Assembly: GCA_017883235.1 (NCBI GenBank)
Contig: JADGNY010000075.1
Coordinates: 1-32,823 of the forward strand
Source of the DNA: Thermoanaerobaculia bacterium
GTDB lineage: Bacteria; Acidobacteriota; Thermoanaerobaculia; Gp7-AA8
Direction: 5' to 3'
DNA length: 32,823 nucleotides
The notes beneath the pieces were generated by a model. It searched no databases. It was not told where the DNA came from and was given only the letters and a program-made list of their open reading frames with translations. Positions 32,588-32,823 of this stretch are shown here, in pieces. Positions within the stretch are counted from its first letter, which is position 1; the number at the start of each line of letters is the position of its first letter. The position numbers and the translations under genes are program-made.

Positions 32588-32759
32588 CCAGGGGTGCGAG
32601 CGTTTTTTGCGAGCACCCCTGGTAAAGAGATGTCGTGGTTTGGTGTCGCGTCAGCGGCACTGGAGTAATCGGGGACGCCATCCAGTGCCGCTGACGCGGC
32701 ACGCTTTCAAGAGCGACCCAGATACCAGGGGTGCTCGCAAAAAACGCTCGCACCCCTGG
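32588..32759. repeat. Nested 172-bp palindromic element
   Basis: Outer 35-bp arms, CCAGGGGTGCGAGCGTTTTT... at 32588-32622 and its exact inverse at 32725-32759, enclose inner inverted arms GCGTCAGCGGCACTGGA (32648-32664) and TCCAGTGCCGCTGACGC (32681-32697). Each outer arm is itself a hairpin with stem CCAGGGGTGC. From 32760 to 32823 I see nothing further. Confidence 0.92.
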
Positions 32760-32823
32760 CTGATATGGAGTGACCCTGTCAAGTTACGCTGCCCGTGGTT
32801 TTGCGCCTTTGATTTTGTTTTTC

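Noticed and set aside
32402-32753. Two small frames containing FFASTPG, one per strand
   Set aside because: They are translations of the two inverted outer arms of the palindrome and have no start signals or conservation expected of genes.

Overview
The window is high-GC (by eye about 60-65%), densely coding bacterial chromosome. The gene set suggests a Gram-negative-type envelope: MlaE/MlaF lipid transport, Wzm/Wzt polysaccharide export, a lipobox amidohydrolase and an LTxxQ periplasmic protein. Many palindromic intergenic repeats, together with DUF2252, DUF4337 and HipA-like/DUF3037 proteins, would fit an Acidobacteriota-like or related soil or sediment lineage. No rRNA, tRNA or other marker is present, so this placement is inference.

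Layout. Positions 1-11.7 kb are mostly housekeeping: the 5' end of a PuuD-like membrane protein (minus), a short-chain dehydrogenase overlapping an alanine racemase, the permease and ATPase of a Mla-type lipid transporter, a YihY/BrkB membrane protein, a small membrane protein, a two-RCK potassium-channel-like protein, an RlmA-like rRNA methyltransferase, a family 2 glycosyltransferase, signal peptidase I, an LTxxQ protein with a clear terminator, and a Ycf46-type AAA ATPase. Positions 11.7-17.4 kb are accessory: a palindrome-rich zone with four exact-period 85-bp tandem units, a ParE-type toxin and antitoxin, a HipA-like kinase/DUF3037 pair, a frameshifted transposase relic, a truncated small gene and an orphan 510-aa membrane protein. 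Positions 17.4-26.2 kb return to conserved genes: DUF2252, DUF4337, folE, a long acyl-CoA dehydrogenase, a relic of an M49 peptidase, a zinc-ribbon/FHA protein, a Wzm/Wzt-like exporter and a GNAT acetyltransferase. Positions 26.2-30.4 kb are again mosaic: three 147-bp tandem units, a decayed DUF2442 gene, a truncated glycosyltransferase copy, a two-gene module (YwgA-like protein plus SAMHD1/YwfO-type HD phosphohydrolase), and the intact glycosyltransferase. A lipoprotein amidohydrolase and a nested palindrome end the window.

The most interesting signals are these. (1) The HD-YwgA pair is bracketed by about 570 bp of direct duplication of the glycosyltransferase 3' part, as if it arrived on an element that replaced the 3' end of that gene. 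(2) A TetR-type 18-bp operator sits in the -35/-10 spacer of the acyl-CoA dehydrogenase promoter and next to the divergent folE promoter. (3) The 85-bp palindrome array runs into the 3' end of the toxin gene and appears to supply its last codons. (4) The HipA-like/DUF3037 operon. (5) Several families of paired inverted palindromes lie between genes and occasionally donate C-terminal codons.
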